Notes under the pieces: model-generated | What the model saw: the letters and a program-made list of their open reading frames with translations, nothing else | What the model was told of the DNA's origin: nothing | Databases searched by the model: none | DNA from: Sphingosinicella xenopeptidilytica | Lineage (GTDB): Bacteria > Pseudomonadota > Alphaproteobacteria > Sphingomonadales > Sphingomonadaceae | Reading direction: 5' to 3' | Assembly (NCBI RefSeq): GCF_042676985.1 | Contig: NZ_JBHTIK010000011.1 | Span: forward strand, 124,001 to 188,000 | Length of the DNA: 64,000 bases | In this document: positions 34,734-43,292 of the stretch, piece by piece | Layout of the letters: every line of letters starts with the position of its first letter | How positions within the stretch are numbered: the first letter of the stretch is position 1 | Made by a program: the position numbers and the translations under genes

Positions 34734-35879
34734 TCAGTGATTGGAAACCGTCGGAACGCTACGCGCCAGCAACGCCGCCGCTTCCGCTTGCCTATGTGTT
34801 CCGGTCTTGGCGAGGATACGTTTGAGATGGGTGCGCACGGTGGCTAATCCGATGCCCATGCCTGCCGCGATATCCTCCAGCGAGGCTCCCCGTCCGAGAG
34901 CGGCAGCAACCACTCCCTCTGTTCGCGTGAAGCCGAATAACTCACGCAGCCGCGCCACGGCGATCGGCGCTTCGGGATCACGGATGAACACCAGCACGCA
35001 AGGACGCTGCTCCCCAAAGGCAGAGACTGCCGGACGCAAGGGCGCAACCTCAAGGGCCAGCGGCATGCGATCCGGACGCGGAATGGCGAGCGCAGCGCCG
35101 GATTTGGCAATCTGTCCCCGTGCGGTGGCCATTGCCCCGCGTACCAGTTCAGTTAGCTTGTCGTGAAGGGCTGGCGAGCGCAGCGCTAGCCGCCCGCAAA
35201 TAAACGCAAGCTCCGCGTTATCACGCAGCAGGCGCTCCGCTATGCTGCTGGCCTGAATGACGCGGCCTGTGCCGTCCACCATCAGCACGCCCGTATCCAT
35301 CTTGTCGAGCGCCTGCAATGTAGCCGCATGGGCATGGGATACCGCCGCAAAGCGCTGCCCGAGACGCAGCGCCCGCTGCAAATGCGGCAGCACCAGCGCC
35401 GCCTGCCGCCGCTCCGTTGCACGATAGGCTCCGGCACCTTGCGGCCTGTGGATGCCGAGCACTCCGATAGCCCCGTCGGCTGCGGGGAACACCGCGCCAA
35501 TCATGTGATGGATATCAAGGTGACGTAGCCATTCCTGATAAAATCCGCTCCGCGCTTGCTCCTCGCGCGTCACCAAATCCTCGTCGGTGATGATGCGTGA
35601 CATGCCGTAGGCGACGCTGCGGTCCACCCATAAATCCTTGCGGTGCCAGTCATGCGCCCATGCCTGTTCCCGCTCGGACACCATGAGGTTGTCCGTGCAT
35701 TCGAGAAGGTTCACGCGGGCATTGTCGCCGTGCAATTTAAGAACGGTGCTGGTCGAGCCGAGCGTTTCCGCGATGCGTGTCGCAGTGCCTGACCACAAGG
35801 CGTCGTCTATGGCTGCATCGTAAAGATGCGCAATCAATCCCGAGACGCGGGACGATTCATAGAGTTCTTGCGACGGCAT
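34734..35879 (-). CDS. LuxR-family transcriptional regulator
   Basis: About 381 residues. The C-terminal LuxR helix-turn-helix is clear: FTRTEGVVAAALGRGASLEDIAAGMGIGLATVRTHLKRILAKTGT. The middle region (residues 180-300, LDKMDTGVLMVDGTGRVIQASSIAERLL) looks like a PAS-type sensor. There is no autoinducer-binding domain. The start at 35879 has a GAGGGGG-type site about 13 bases upstream; ATG 35900 would add seven residues. It is divergent from the lipoprotein gene at 36072 and may regulate it. Confidence 0.88.
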   Translation of the reverse strand: MPSQELYESSRVSGLIAHLYDAAIDDALWSGTATRIAETLGSTSTVLKLHGDNARVNLLECTDNLMVSEREQAWAHDWHRKDLWVDRSVAYGMSRIITDEDLVTREEQARSGFYQEWLRHLDIHHMIGAVFPAADGAIGVLGIHRPQGAGAYRATERRQAALVLPHLQRALRLGQRFAAVSHAHAATLQALDKMDTGVLMVDGTGRVIQASSIAERLLRDNAELAFICGRLALRSPALHDKLTELVRGAMATARGQIAKSGAALAIPRPDRMPLALEVAPLRPAVSAFGEQRPCVLVFIRDPEAPIAVARLRELFGFTRTEGVVAAALGRGASLEDIAAGMGIGLATVRTHLKRILAKTGTHRQAEAAALLARSVPTVSNH

Positions 35880-36071
35880 GGCCGTGTAACGCCCCCTCAT
35901 TCATCTGGCAGTGCGGATTAACTTTATCTCCGCACCAACAACCTCGCATGAACAATACGGCGGGATGGTGCTCTGCCGTCCTGCCGTGCCTGTTTTCTCC
36001 CCTGTTTAGGGGACGAATGCCCGCCCGCGCCACCTTAACCATAGAGGGAAGGATTTTCACGCGGAGATGTA

Positions 36072-36659
36072 ATGAGCAAAGCCCGTCACCTTATCGTACC
36101 CCTGCTGCTCGCGGCGGGGCTTGCCGCCTGCGACCAGAACGCTGCGACGGCAGAGAATGCCGCCGCCACAGACGGGGCCGAGGCAACGGAGTCCGGCAAC
36201 ACGGCTGGGATGGCCACCGCCGAAGCTGATATCGCCGCCGCAAACCAAGCCGCCGCGCCCGCTGCAACGGAAGCCGCTCCGGCCAAGACGCAAGCGGCCA
36301 CCATCGCGGCCTTGCCGCTCAAGCGCGGCTATTACGTCGAGAGCGATACGCCGTGCGGCCAAGCCTCGAACGCCACCACGACGCTGCTGCGCCGGAACGG
36401 CATCGGCGGCGCACGGGATTTCTGCGAGTTCAAGAAAATCGAGCAAACAGGGCCGAATACCTACCGCGTGACGGAAGCCTGCGGGGATTTGCAGGACAAC
36501 GCGCCGCCGGAAACCAGCACCTCCGTCTATTCTCTCACGGGGGATACGGCCTTCACCGCCAAGAGCGAGCATGGCTGGGAACGTAGCGCCCGCTACTGCG
36601 CCCAATCGAGCATGCCGCCCGACTGGCGCGGCAACGATATCAGCGATGTGACGGGATAG
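36072..36659 (+). CDS. Putative lipoprotein
   Basis: 195 residues. A type II signal peptide with lipobox LAAC at about residues 17-20 is followed by an Ala/Glu/Thr-rich linker (residues 22-78). The compact C-terminal domain has four cysteines (TPCGQAS, DFCEFKK, EACGDL, ARYCAQS) that could form two disulfides. I recognise no family. It is likely anchored in the cell envelope and is divergently transcribed from the LuxR-type gene. Confidence 0.8.
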   Translation: MSKARHLIVPLLLAAGLAACDQNAATAENAAATDGAEATESGNTAGMATAEADIAAANQAAAPAATEAAPAKTQAATIAALPLKRGYYVESDTPCGQASNATTTLLRRNGIGGARDFCEFKKIEQTGPNTYRVTEACGDLQDNAPPETSTSVYSLTGDTAFTAKSEHGWERSARYCAQSSMPPDWRGNDISDVTG

Positions 36660-36714
36660 CGCCTCGCGCCGTCATTTGCCGCCTGTCCCGTTTCTTCCCA
36701 ACGAAAGTAACCGC

Positions 36715-37137
36715 ATGTCTCTCACTACGATAACAGGAGTTGTCTCCGGCATTCGCCATGCACCCGTGACCGAGGGGCATATCGGCAAAAATGGCGGGTC
36801 TGTCCGCACAGGCCACGCGCTGGCCTTCCGCGTCGATGACCGCTCCGTGCAGATCAAGCTTCCCAATATGCCGGACGTGCAGGACGGCGAGACGGTCACG
36901 CTGGCCGGACGGATCAAGAACGGCACGTTTCAGGCGCTGGCGCTGCGGAATGACCGCACCCGCGCCATCTACGCCACGCCTGCCATTCCGGGCTACATCA
37001 TGGGCGGCCTTATGACGGCGGTGGGCTTCCCGCTGCTGTTCATCCTCGTGGGCGTCTTTTTCATCGGCTTCGGCGGCTACACGCTCTGGCAGGCGCACAA
37101 CTACGCGCAGGCGGCGAAGCTGCTGCAAGGCACGTGA
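36715..37137 (+). CDS. Membrane protein of unknown function
   Basis: 140 residues. Residues 1-80 form an OB-like beta domain (TTITGVVSGIRHAPV, then VQIKLPNMPDVQDGETVTLAGRIKNGTFQALAL). A long hydrophobic segment follows (PGYIMGGLMTAVGFPLLFILVGVFFIGFGGYTLW). The layout recalls NfeD-like or YqiJ-like membrane proteins but is not diagnostic. It lies 55 bases after the lipoprotein gene on the same strand. Confidence 0.75.
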   Translation: MSLTTITGVVSGIRHAPVTEGHIGKNGGSVRTGHALAFRVDDRSVQIKLPNMPDVQDGETVTLAGRIKNGTFQALALRNDRTRAIYATPAIPGYIMGGLMTAVGFPLLFILVGVFFIGFGGYTLWQAHNYAQAAKLLQGT

Positions 37138-37169
37138 ATCCCCTCCATCCACAAAAGGCAGGTAATCAC

Positions 37170-38000
37170 ATGAGAAGAATGCGAAGTATTGTGCTGGGCG
37201 GTGCATTGGTGTTGGGCGCGGTGTCCGGCATGACCGCATCGGCGCAGACGCAAGGGGTTTCGGCGGATAAGCTGGATATCACGGGCATCAAGCTTGGCAT
37301 GACCGAGGCTGAGGTCACGCGTGCCATCAAGGCGTTCGACCCGAACGCCCAACTCGTGAACAAGCGCATGGCGCGTTACCCTTACTCGGATGGCGTCACG
37401 GGATTTCAGACGCCTGCGTTTCTCGATGAACTCGAATTTCGCGCGGGCGATTCACGGTTCAGGATTTGGTTCGCCAGTCCGCCAGCGGAGCCGCGCGTCT
37501 ATGCCATTCACCGCTATTCGCGGGGTAACAAGACGCCGCCGACGCGACAGCAGTTCGTCACTGCCCTGACCACAAAATATGGTCCCGCCCAAACCCATTA
37601 TCTGCCGAACACAGGCACCACCCTCGTGCAATGGACTGAACAGGGCAAGCCTGTCTGCGCGGTCAGCACCAATGCCAGAATTGCCGTGGACGGCGGCAAC
37701 GAAACGCTGCTGCCCCCGCGTGCCGTTGAGGTGCTCGAAGGCATGGGACGCACCCAGCATCCTAATCTGCGCCGCACGATGGGAACCTCCGTCGATGTGG
37801 CGCGATGCGGCACGGTGCTCCGCTATACGTGGGGCGGGCCCGCGAACGATCCCGCGTTTCCGATCCCGGAGTTCTATGTCTGGTTGGTCGATCAGGGCGG
37901 CATGGTCGCCAAAGATCGCCAGTCCGCACGGTGGGTTGAGCAATTGCGGACAGAAGCGGTGCGCAAGCGCCAAGGGCAAGGCGTCACCCCGAAGCTCTGA
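37170..38000 (+). CDS. Exported protein of unknown function
   Basis: 276 residues. A signal peptide (SIVLGGALVLGAVSGMTASAQT) is followed by ITGIKLGMTEAEVTRAIKAFDP, a segment of the kind found in SmpA/BamE-like or phospholipid-barrel assembly domains. Two cysteines (KPVCAVS and ARCGTV) could pair. The start at 37170 has AGG about 10 bases upstream; an in-frame GTG at 37134 overlaps the preceding gene. It is periplasmic by prediction. Confidence 0.78.
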   Translation: MRRMRSIVLGGALVLGAVSGMTASAQTQGVSADKLDITGIKLGMTEAEVTRAIKAFDPNAQLVNKRMARYPYSDGVTGFQTPAFLDELEFRAGDSRFRIWFASPPAEPRVYAIHRYSRGNKTPPTRQQFVTALTTKYGPAQTHYLPNTGTTLVQWTEQGKPVCAVSTNARIAVDGGNETLLPPRAVEVLEGMGRTQHPNLRRTMGTSVDVARCGTVLRYTWGGPANDPAFPIPEFYVWLVDQGGMVAKDRQSARWVEQLRTEAVRKRQGQGVTPKL

Positions 38001-38058
38001 CAGCGGCAAAACGCGGGTCCAATGCGCCCCGCCATCCTGCTGGCGTGATCGGGGGGCA

Positions 38059-38083
38059 TGAGGCCGTGCTGGTTGCGGCCTCA
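38059..38083 (+). other. Stem-loop downstream of the exported-protein gene
   Basis: The arms TGAGGCCG (38059-38066) and CGGCCTCA (38076-38083) surround a 9-base loop 58 bases after the stop at 38000. No T-run follows, so a role as a terminator is only possible. The rest of 38001-38266 has no gene I can support. Confidence 0.4.
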
Positions 38084-38266
38084 AGCAACAGGACACAAAT
38101 CCATGCGCCTCATCGTCGTCGCCGAACTCGATCACTGTCCTTCCTGGACGTCTGAACAAACGTCCGCCTTCAGGAAACCACGATCGTCTGCTCAACGTCC
38201 CCTTTGTCGGCGATAGCAGCCTTGGGCGCTGATTGATAAGATAGATTGCCCCAACCGGCAGGCTTT

Positions 38267-39367
38267 TCAGCTTGAGAGTTCGGAACACCGTGTCTGGACG
38301 TCAAGTTGGAACCCCTCCGCGTCGAAACGCCTCCGGACCCTGCTCCCCCGCGCCATGCCCATGTTTATCAAGCGCGTGCCGAACCCCTTTCGCTGAGGTT
38401 CGGCGGCGGGCGGACCGCCTGTTTCACGCCAATGAAGGCTCAGATGATCGTCCTCGATCACCCAGGACAGATGGATGCGGCCGGTCGGCGAAGACAGCGC
38501 GCCATACTTGACCGCGTTCGTAGCGAGTTCATGCAGCATGAGCGATCCGGCTATGGCTGCGCGTGAGCCGATCTGCATGTCGGGTCCGTCTATCGCGATA
38601 CGACCGTCCGCGTTGTGCGGTTCGAGCGATGCCGAAATGACTTCCCAAAGGGAAGCACGCGACCAATCCTTACGCAGCAGGATATCCTGGGCATGGCCCA
38701 GCGCTGAAAGGCGGCTGGAAAAGTCGTTCATCGCGTCCGTATCGACGGCGCCGCGCAAGGTCTGGGCGGCAATCGCCTGGACGAGAGCCAGCGTGTTTTT
38801 CAGGCGGTGCCCGAGTTCCTGATTGACGAGGGCCAGGTCGGCCTGCATCAGCACCTTGCCGGTGGTCTCGATGACGGTGTCCATCATGCCCGCGACGCTT
38901 CCGTCGGCAAGACGCAGCGGGCTGTAGCAAAAGGTGAACCACGCCCGCTCGTCCCGGCCTGATCGGTTGATGGTAAGCGGATAGTCCTCGATGTAGGTGG
39001 GCGTGCCCGCGTAGGCTCTGGCGGCGATCGGACCGATCTCATCCCAGACTTCAGACCAGATGTCCGCAAACGAATGCCCGAGCGCATCGGACTTGGCGCC
39101 CAGGATGGGCAGAAAGGCATCGTTGAAGATGGTGGTGAATTCATCTCCCCACACGATGGCCTTGGGAAAGCGGGAGTCGAGGATTTGCTGAACGACGATT
39201 TCAAGTTCGGATGGCCAGGCGGCGCGCGGTCCTAAGGGGGTGATGCCCCAGTCGAAAGAATCGACGCGCGAACGCATGCCACCGTTAACTGCCCCCAAAT
39301 CTGGGAAATTCGGTTCAGAAGTGACGCCTTCTGCCTCAAACTGCGGGATGGCTTGTTCCTGGCCCAT
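38267..39367 (-). CDS. HWE-family sensor histidine kinase
   Basis: 366 residues, no membrane segment. PAS-like sensor region at about residues 35-170 (FDWGITPLGPRAAWPSELE, then FNDAFLPILGAKSDALGHSF). The phosphoacceptor region is ELGHRLKNTLALVQAIAAQTLR and the HWE ATPase signature is LHELATNAVKYGALSSPTG with LHWRETGGP and GFGTRLI. Kinases of this type often control the alphaproteobacterial general stress response or light response. The partner response regulator is not adjacent. Confidence 0.9.
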   Translation of the reverse strand: MGQEQAIPQFEAEGVTSEPNFPDLGAVNGGMRSRVDSFDWGITPLGPRAAWPSELEIVVQQILDSRFPKAIVWGDEFTTIFNDAFLPILGAKSDALGHSFADIWSEVWDEIGPIAARAYAGTPTYIEDYPLTINRSGRDERAWFTFCYSPLRLADGSVAGMMDTVIETTGKVLMQADLALVNQELGHRLKNTLALVQAIAAQTLRGAVDTDAMNDFSSRLSALGHAQDILLRKDWSRASLWEVISASLEPHNADGRIAIDGPDMQIGSRAAIAGSLMLHELATNAVKYGALSSPTGRIHLSWVIEDDHLSLHWRETGGPPAAEPQRKGFGTRLINMGMARGSRVRRRFDAEGFQLDVQTRCSELSS

Positions 39368-39749
39368 ACCCCCGGCTCCAATTCCGCAAGCGGGAGCGCG
39401 GAGCTCTCTGTCGGGGGCGTGCTCACGATAGGGAAATTCATCGCCCGATGTGCCAGGCTATCATGCCGTTGCCGGATGTCCACACGAGAACCTGTCCAGG
39501 AGCTGAACAGGCGGTGAAAATTATGGTCCAACGCGCAGATCCGGCGGCAGTACGCTCTATATTTCCGATGTAATGCGCGCTTCAAGCTGGGAGCGAATCC
39601 CTTCGCCCCCACGCATAGGTAACGGCAAACTGCTGAATGAAGGGCAGCTTTTGATCAACGAACTCGAGGCGGCGAACGACGGCTTAGTCGGCGCGAGGCG
39701 GCATCGGCAAGTGCATGCCCGCCAATGGTCAATGTCCAGATTCACTGTC
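39368..39749. other. Gene-free region upstream of the HWE kinase
   Basis: About 380 bases, containing the kinase promoter. The stretch 39591-39615 weakly recalls a tRNA 3' end but fails the T-loop match. No gene is supported. Confidence 0.5.
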
Positions 39750-40394
39750 TTAGACGTGAGATATGGGGCGTATTTGCCTGATCCAAGGCTCCGCCGTCCG
39801 CTCGATTTCGGTAAGTTCAGGCGGGAAGCACCGGTCCTGAAATGCCTGTACGTCGTCGAGCGACCCGTGAAGCCAGCGCTCCCACTCATCGGGTAGCAAG
39901 AGAACCGGCATCCGATGATGCACCGGCTCAACCGTCGCGTTGCAATCGGTCATCAGCCCCGAGTAGACCGCGTCCCACTCGGTGCTGTCCTTCCACATCC
40001 CGGCCCACGCGAACACGGGCTGACCCTTCACCCGAAACCACGTCCGCGTCTTGGCGCCTTGCTCGCCTTCGGCTTCGGCAAAGCCGGTCAAGGGGATCAG
40101 GCAGCGATTTTCGGGACGCGGGGCGATATGGCGCCACATGAAGCTCGACAGGTCGGCAATGTTGTTCACTGGCTTGGGCTTGATCGGCAGTCCGGTTTTC
40201 TTGCTCTTTTGCGGGAGCGGGAAGCCCCACGTCATCGCCTGCACCACGCGCCCGCCGTCCGCCTCGCGCACCACCATGCCGGGAGCGCCGGGATACACGT
40301 CGCCCTGCGCGGCGTTGAAGCTCGTCGGCATCCGGGCCTTGAACGCGTCGGCGATGTCGGCCGCGCTCACGTTGACAGTGTAGAGGTTGCACAT
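39750..40394 (-). CDS. SRAP-family protein (YedK/HMCES type)
   Basis: 214 residues. Forms a thiazolidine crosslink to abasic sites in single-stranded DNA and can autoprocess. The protein begins Met-Cys-Asn-Leu-Tyr, so Cys2, the DNA-linking residue, is in place. TWGFPLP, RCLIPLTGFAEAE (catalytic Glu position) and VHHRMPVLLLPDEWERWL (His position) complete the active site. It is the last gene of a five-gene same-strand run that starts behind a LexA-type box at 42220. Confidence 0.93.
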   Translation of the reverse strand: MCNLYTVNVSAADIADAFKARMPTSFNAAQGDVYPGAPGMVVREADGGRVVQAMTWGFPLPQKSKKTGLPIKPKPVNNIADLSSFMWRHIAPRPENRCLIPLTGFAEAEGEQGAKTRTWFRVKGQPVFAWAGMWKDSTEWDAVYSGLMTDCNATVEPVHHRMPVLLLPDEWERWLHGSLDDVQAFQDRCFPPELTEIERTAEPWIRQIRPISHV

Positions 40395-40452
40395 GCCGCG
40401 AGCGTATCACGAGGCGCGCGTGCAGCAATGCGTGAGCAGGCCGCCAAGGGCT

Positions 40453-41034
40453 TCAGAGGGGCTTTTCGACGAGCAACCTGCCGCTCACCAAGTCTACTGC
40501 CTCCCTCGCGCCTTCGGGCTGCAACGTCGCGGGTGCGGCTGGCAGCGGCTGGTCTGCGCGCCTGCCGTGCTGCTCGATGTCCCGGATCAGCATTTTCATT
40601 TCCGCGATTTCCTTCACCTGATCGCGCGTGATCCGGTCTGCAAGATAGCGCACGCGCGGGTCGCGAATGTCGGCTTTGCGTGCATTGTTGATGGCAATCG
40701 AGTGATGCGGGATCATGGCTTTCATGAAATCCCTATCGCCAATCAAGGCTTGGCTGCGGTTCACGGCTAGGAGCGCCACGCCGCCGATGACAGCAAAGGC
40801 AAGCACTGCAATCTTCGCGGCGTCTGGCCGGTACATGCGCCACATGAAAACCAGCATCACCGCCGTCATGACGCAGCCCATAACAAGGGCGCCGACAAAG
40901 CGGGTGAGGCTGAACAGGGCGTGATCCCAAGCATAGACGAGCTGATACATCAGGACGAACATGATGCCCGTCGACGTGGCGACCATCGCTGCGAAGCGCC
41001 CCCATCCCATTTTCATCTTTTGGTGCTGATCCAT
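40453..41034 (-). CDS. DUF305-family membrane protein
   Basis: 193 residues. Three hydrophobic segments (AAMVATSTGIMFVLMYQLVY, VGALVMGCVMTAVMLVFMW and IAVLAFAVIGGVALLAV) precede the DUF305 core DRDFMKAMIPHHSIAINNARKADIRDPRVRYLADRI. The His-His pair is typical; DUF305 proteins are often associated with metal resistance. AGGAGG lies 5 bases before the ATG. It is placed between two SRAP-type genes. Confidence 0.9.
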   Translation of the reverse strand: MDQHQKMKMGWGRFAAMVATSTGIMFVLMYQLVYAWDHALFSLTRFVGALVMGCVMTAVMLVFMWRMYRPDAAKIAVLAFAVIGGVALLAVNRSQALIGDRDFMKAMIPHHSIAINNARKADIRDPRVRYLADRITRDQVKEIAEMKMLIRDIEQHGRRADQPLPAAPATLQPEGAREAVDLVSGRLLVEKPL

Positions 41035-41095
41035 GGCGACCTCCTGCCATTCAACGGATCAGGCGGCCCTTGGTTCAGCGCGGCATGAAATGCGC

Positions 41096-41629
41096 CTAGA
41101 GCAGCCCGCTCACGACCGCGCCGCCCTTCGCGGGGTCGCTGATCTCGAAACTTCCCTTCGGAAATGGCCGCAAGAGCTCCCCCACGGGCCTTTGCTGCGT
41201 GAGCCAGTCCTGCCAGTCGTCGGGGCGCACGACGGCCATGTGGCGGTCCTTGTAGGGCGCAATGTCGGGGTTCGCTTCCACGGTGAGCGCGGCGAACGCC
41301 TCGGGCCATCCATCCTCCGCCGGACGCCACACACCCGCGAAGCAGAAGCACGGCTCGTCGGTGATGAGCTTCGCCGTGTAGCGCTTCCTGCGCGAGCCCT
41401 TGCCCGCATCGATCGTGAAATCCGATGCGATGATGAGGCAGGGATTCGTGATCGTGCGGCCTTCCGAGCGCAGCAGGTGAACGGGGTTTCCGTACATCTC
41501 GACGGGCTTCAGGCCCCACTTGCATTTGAGCTGCATCGCCGCGCCGTTCCGCCAGAGGACGATCTGCGCGGTTTTGCCGGGGCCGTCGCGCCAGCTTTCG
41601 GCCGGCGCCCGTCGTGCCTGTGCCGTCAT
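41096..41629 (-). CDS. Degenerate SRAP-like protein lacking the catalytic Cys2
   Basis: 177 residues. KWGLKPVEMYGNPVHLL, TNPCLIIASDFTID, CFCFAGVWRPAEDGWPEAFAALTV and PYKDRHMAVVRPDDWQDWL line up with the SRAP scaffold of the neighbouring gene. The N-terminus is Met-Thr-Ala, so Cys2 is missing. The catalytic Glu region reads SDFTIDA and the His-Asp-Arg-Met-Pro motif is altered to KDRHMAV. AAGGAGA sits about 6 bases before the ATG, so it is expressed. A regulatory or DNA-binding-only role is possible. Confidence 0.78.
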   Translation of the reverse strand: MTAQARRAPAESWRDGPGKTAQIVLWRNGAAMQLKCKWGLKPVEMYGNPVHLLRSEGRTITNPCLIIASDFTIDAGKGSRRKRYTAKLITDEPCFCFAGVWRPAEDGWPEAFAALTVEANPDIAPYKDRHMAVVRPDDWQDWLTQQRPVGELLRPFPKGSFEISDPAKGGAVVSGLL

Positions 41630-41641
41630 ATCGGGTCTCCT

Positions 41642-41947
41642 TCAACGCCGCCGCCGTAGCTCCTTCTTCCATACGGCCTCGCTCGGCATCGGCAGCGTCT
41701 CATCGGTCGGCGGCTCGCGCACAAGGTCCAGCGTCGGCCGCCGCGCCCCGCAGGACGTGCATTTACACTTCTCACGGACGTCTGGGAGCCAGTCAGGTCG
41801 GCCGCGCTTGTGGAAGTGATACCAGAGGGCATGGGGATCGAATATCCGCTGATGGCGGCAGCGGGGGCAGGTGAGCTTGACGGCGTAGTGGCGGACGGCT
41901 GCGTCGAACAGGTCGCGGATGGGATTGACCAGCTCACGGGGTGGCAT
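41642..41947 (-). CDS. Putative zinc-ribbon protein
   Basis: 101 residues. Two CxxC pairs (CPRCRHQR and CKCTSCGARRP) about 45 residues apart suggest one zinc-binding site. The surroundings are basic at the C-terminus (WKKELRRRR). I recognise no named family. It starts one base after the stop of the 41949-42206 gene and ends 12 bases before the SRAP-like gene, so all three are one transcript. Confidence 0.75.
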   Translation of the reverse strand: MPPRELVNPIRDLFDAAVRHYAVKLTCPRCRHQRIFDPHALWYHFHKRGRPDWLPDVREKCKCTSCGARRPTLDLVREPPTDETLPMPSEAVWKKELRRRR

Positions 41948-41948
41948 G

Positions 41949-42206
41949 TCAGGGACACGGGTCGGGCTCTGTCACGCCGAACTTGCCGGGGCTTTTGCCA
42001 TGCGGTGAGGCGTCCACCATTTCGGCGGCGATGACCATCGTTCCGCTGTTGTCGATCAGGTCGCAGATGCGCCCGGCAAGCGCGCTGGCGCCTTCGTCCG
42101 ACTCGTGCGGCAGCTTCGATTTGAACTTTCGCACATCGACCTTCGACGCCGTTTTCAGGCTCACGCTGATCCACGTTGCAAGCTCGTCTCGGGTGATTCG
42201 TCTCAT
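41949..42206 (-). CDS. Hypothetical protein, first gene behind a LexA-type box
   Basis: 85 residues, RRITRDELATWISVSLKTASKVDVRKFKSKLPHESDEGA and then ALAGRICDLIDNSGTMVIAAEMVD. Soluble, mixed helix and strand; no family recognised. The ATG at 42206 is preferred over 42242 because the latter would place the LexA box inside the coding region. It heads the run of five - strand genes to 39750. Confidence 0.72.
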   Translation of the reverse strand: MRRITRDELATWISVSLKTASKVDVRKFKSKLPHESDEGASALAGRICDLIDNSGTMVIAAEMVDASPHGKSPGKFGVTEPDPCP

Positions 42207-42219
42207 GCCACGATTATGA

Positions 42220-42234
42220 GAACAAAACGGGAAC
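42220..42234 (-). promoter_or_regulatory. LexA-type SOS box GTTC-N7-GTTC
   Basis: On the - strand the sequence GTTCCCGTTTTGTTC matches the alphaproteobacterial LexA direct-repeat consensus exactly. It lies 14 bases upstream of the ATG at 42206, so a bound repressor would block transcription of the SRAP-containing run. The same form of box recurs at 49865-49879. Confidence 0.78.
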
Positions 42235-42357
42235 GATGACAAGAGGCGATCCGGCTAGGCGCGCTGGTCTTGAAGCGATCGAAGCACGATCCAAAATAGG
42301 CCGGGCCGAGCCGTTCAGGTCGGCACGAACATAGTCAACTTTTGCATGGAGTGGGCG

Positions 42358-42540
42358 ATGTCCAATCATCTCTTGAACTATCTGCGGCGCGAACATGCAC
42401 GCCTCGAAGGTGAACTCGCAAGGGAGGCGGCACGGCCGCTCCCCGATCAGGTGCTTCTGGCCCGGCTGAAGAAACTGAAGCTGGCCGTGAAGGACCAGAT
42501 GGCAGAGGCGGAGAAAGAAAACCGTCAGGTCGCTGCCTGA
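42358..42540 (+). CDS. DUF465 (YdcH-like) protein
   Basis: 60 residues. HLLNYLRREHARLEGELAREA, followed by VLLARLKKLKLAVKDQMAEAE, is the DUF465 helical hairpin pattern. GGAG lies 6 bases before the ATG at 42358. Small cytoplasmic protein of unknown role. It is divergent from the LexA-boxed operon, with 151 bases between. Confidence 0.82.
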   Translation: MSNHLLNYLRREHARLEGELAREAARPLPDQVLLARLKKLKLAVKDQMAEAEKENRQVAA

Positions 42541-42657
42541 CCGATACTGGCGGGGTCGTGTCGGCCCCGCCTTCCTTCACGTAAGGCCCATAGGGACGCA
42601 CAGGGCGGGCTTGGGGTCCTTCATCTGACAGTCAGCTTGGCAGGGATAACGCGAAGT

Positions 42658-42867
42658 ATGACAGAGATAGCACCATTGAACGCGGGTCCGGCAGGACGCA
42701 GGCGGAAACTCAAACGCGAAGCTCGTGAGCGGACGCTCGGTCCCGACAGCATCCGTACCCGGTGGCTTGGAACGCGCCTCAAGGACCTCGCGCTGATCGC
42801 GTTGAGCGGGCTCGTGCTCTGCGCGTTCGTCCTTTGGTTTATAGGACTGGTCAACGGCGCCTCGTAA
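42658..42867 (+). CDS. Small single-span membrane protein
   Basis: 69 residues. A basic N-terminal half (AGRRRKLKREARERTLGPDSIRTRW) is followed by one membrane helix near the C-terminus (LALIALSGLVLCAFVLWFIGLV). No family recognised. A strong terminator follows 5 bases after the stop. Confidence 0.65.
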   Translation: MTEIAPLNAGPAGRRRKLKREARERTLGPDSIRTRWLGTRLKDLALIALSGLVLCAFVLWFIGLVNGAS

Positions 42868-42872
42868 ACGAA

Positions 42873-42898
42873 AACGCCCGGCACTGGGGCCGGGCGTT
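42873..42898. terminator. Bidirectional terminator hairpin
   Basis: Perfect 10-bp arms AACGCCCGGC (42873-42882) and GCCGGGCGTT (42889-42898) with a 6-base loop lie between two convergent genes, with an A-run before and T-rich bases after. It can serve both strands. Confidence 0.8.
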
Positions 42899-42929
42899 AC
42901 GATTTGTCCTGATCAGGCGGGGCCGGTGG

Positions 42930-43103
42930 TCACGTAATCTTCCGGACGGCGGTAAGTCCCAGAACAAGAAAAATGACGGCAATGATCAGCGCCGCGACGA
43001 ACAAGATTTTAGCAATCCCCATCGAAGCGCCGGCGAGGCCGCCGAAACCCAGGGCGCCGAGCACCAATGCGGCGATGGCGAAAATAATGGCCCATTTGAT
43101 CAA
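42930..43103 (-). CDS. DUF1328 (YtjA-like) small membrane protein
   Basis: 57 residues, read directly from the - strand: IKWAIIFAIAALVLGALGFG, then GLAGASMGIAKILF and a second hydrophobic segment ending VRKIT. This is the DUF1328 pattern (FGGxAGxxxGIAKILF). The start is TTG at 43103 with GAGAGGAG about 6 bases upstream. It has two membrane helices and unknown function, often linked to stress response. Confidence 0.85.
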   Translation of the reverse strand: MIKWAIIFAIAALVLGALGFGGLAGASMGIAKILFVAALIIAVIFLVLGLTAVRKIT

Positions 43104-43292
43104 CGCGCGCTCCTCTCGTTAAGGGATCTCTCCCGAAACAATGTCTCGAACGCCGAAGTGTTCCGTGCGCTGCATGGGTCACCGTTGTGCGGTGCTGCTG
43201 GTCCCGCCCAACGTTTCAAAGCCCGTATCGCTTGTCCCCGTCACCGCGTGAGCGCGATCCGGCGGCGGAGAAGCCCGCATGGAGGGCAAGGT

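Noticed and set aside
39591..39615. tRNA-3'-end-like stretch that could be an att site
   Set aside because: GCGAATCCCTTCGCCCCCACGCA looks like a T-arm plus acceptor, but the T-loop lacks TTCGA and no second copy was found. It may be chance.
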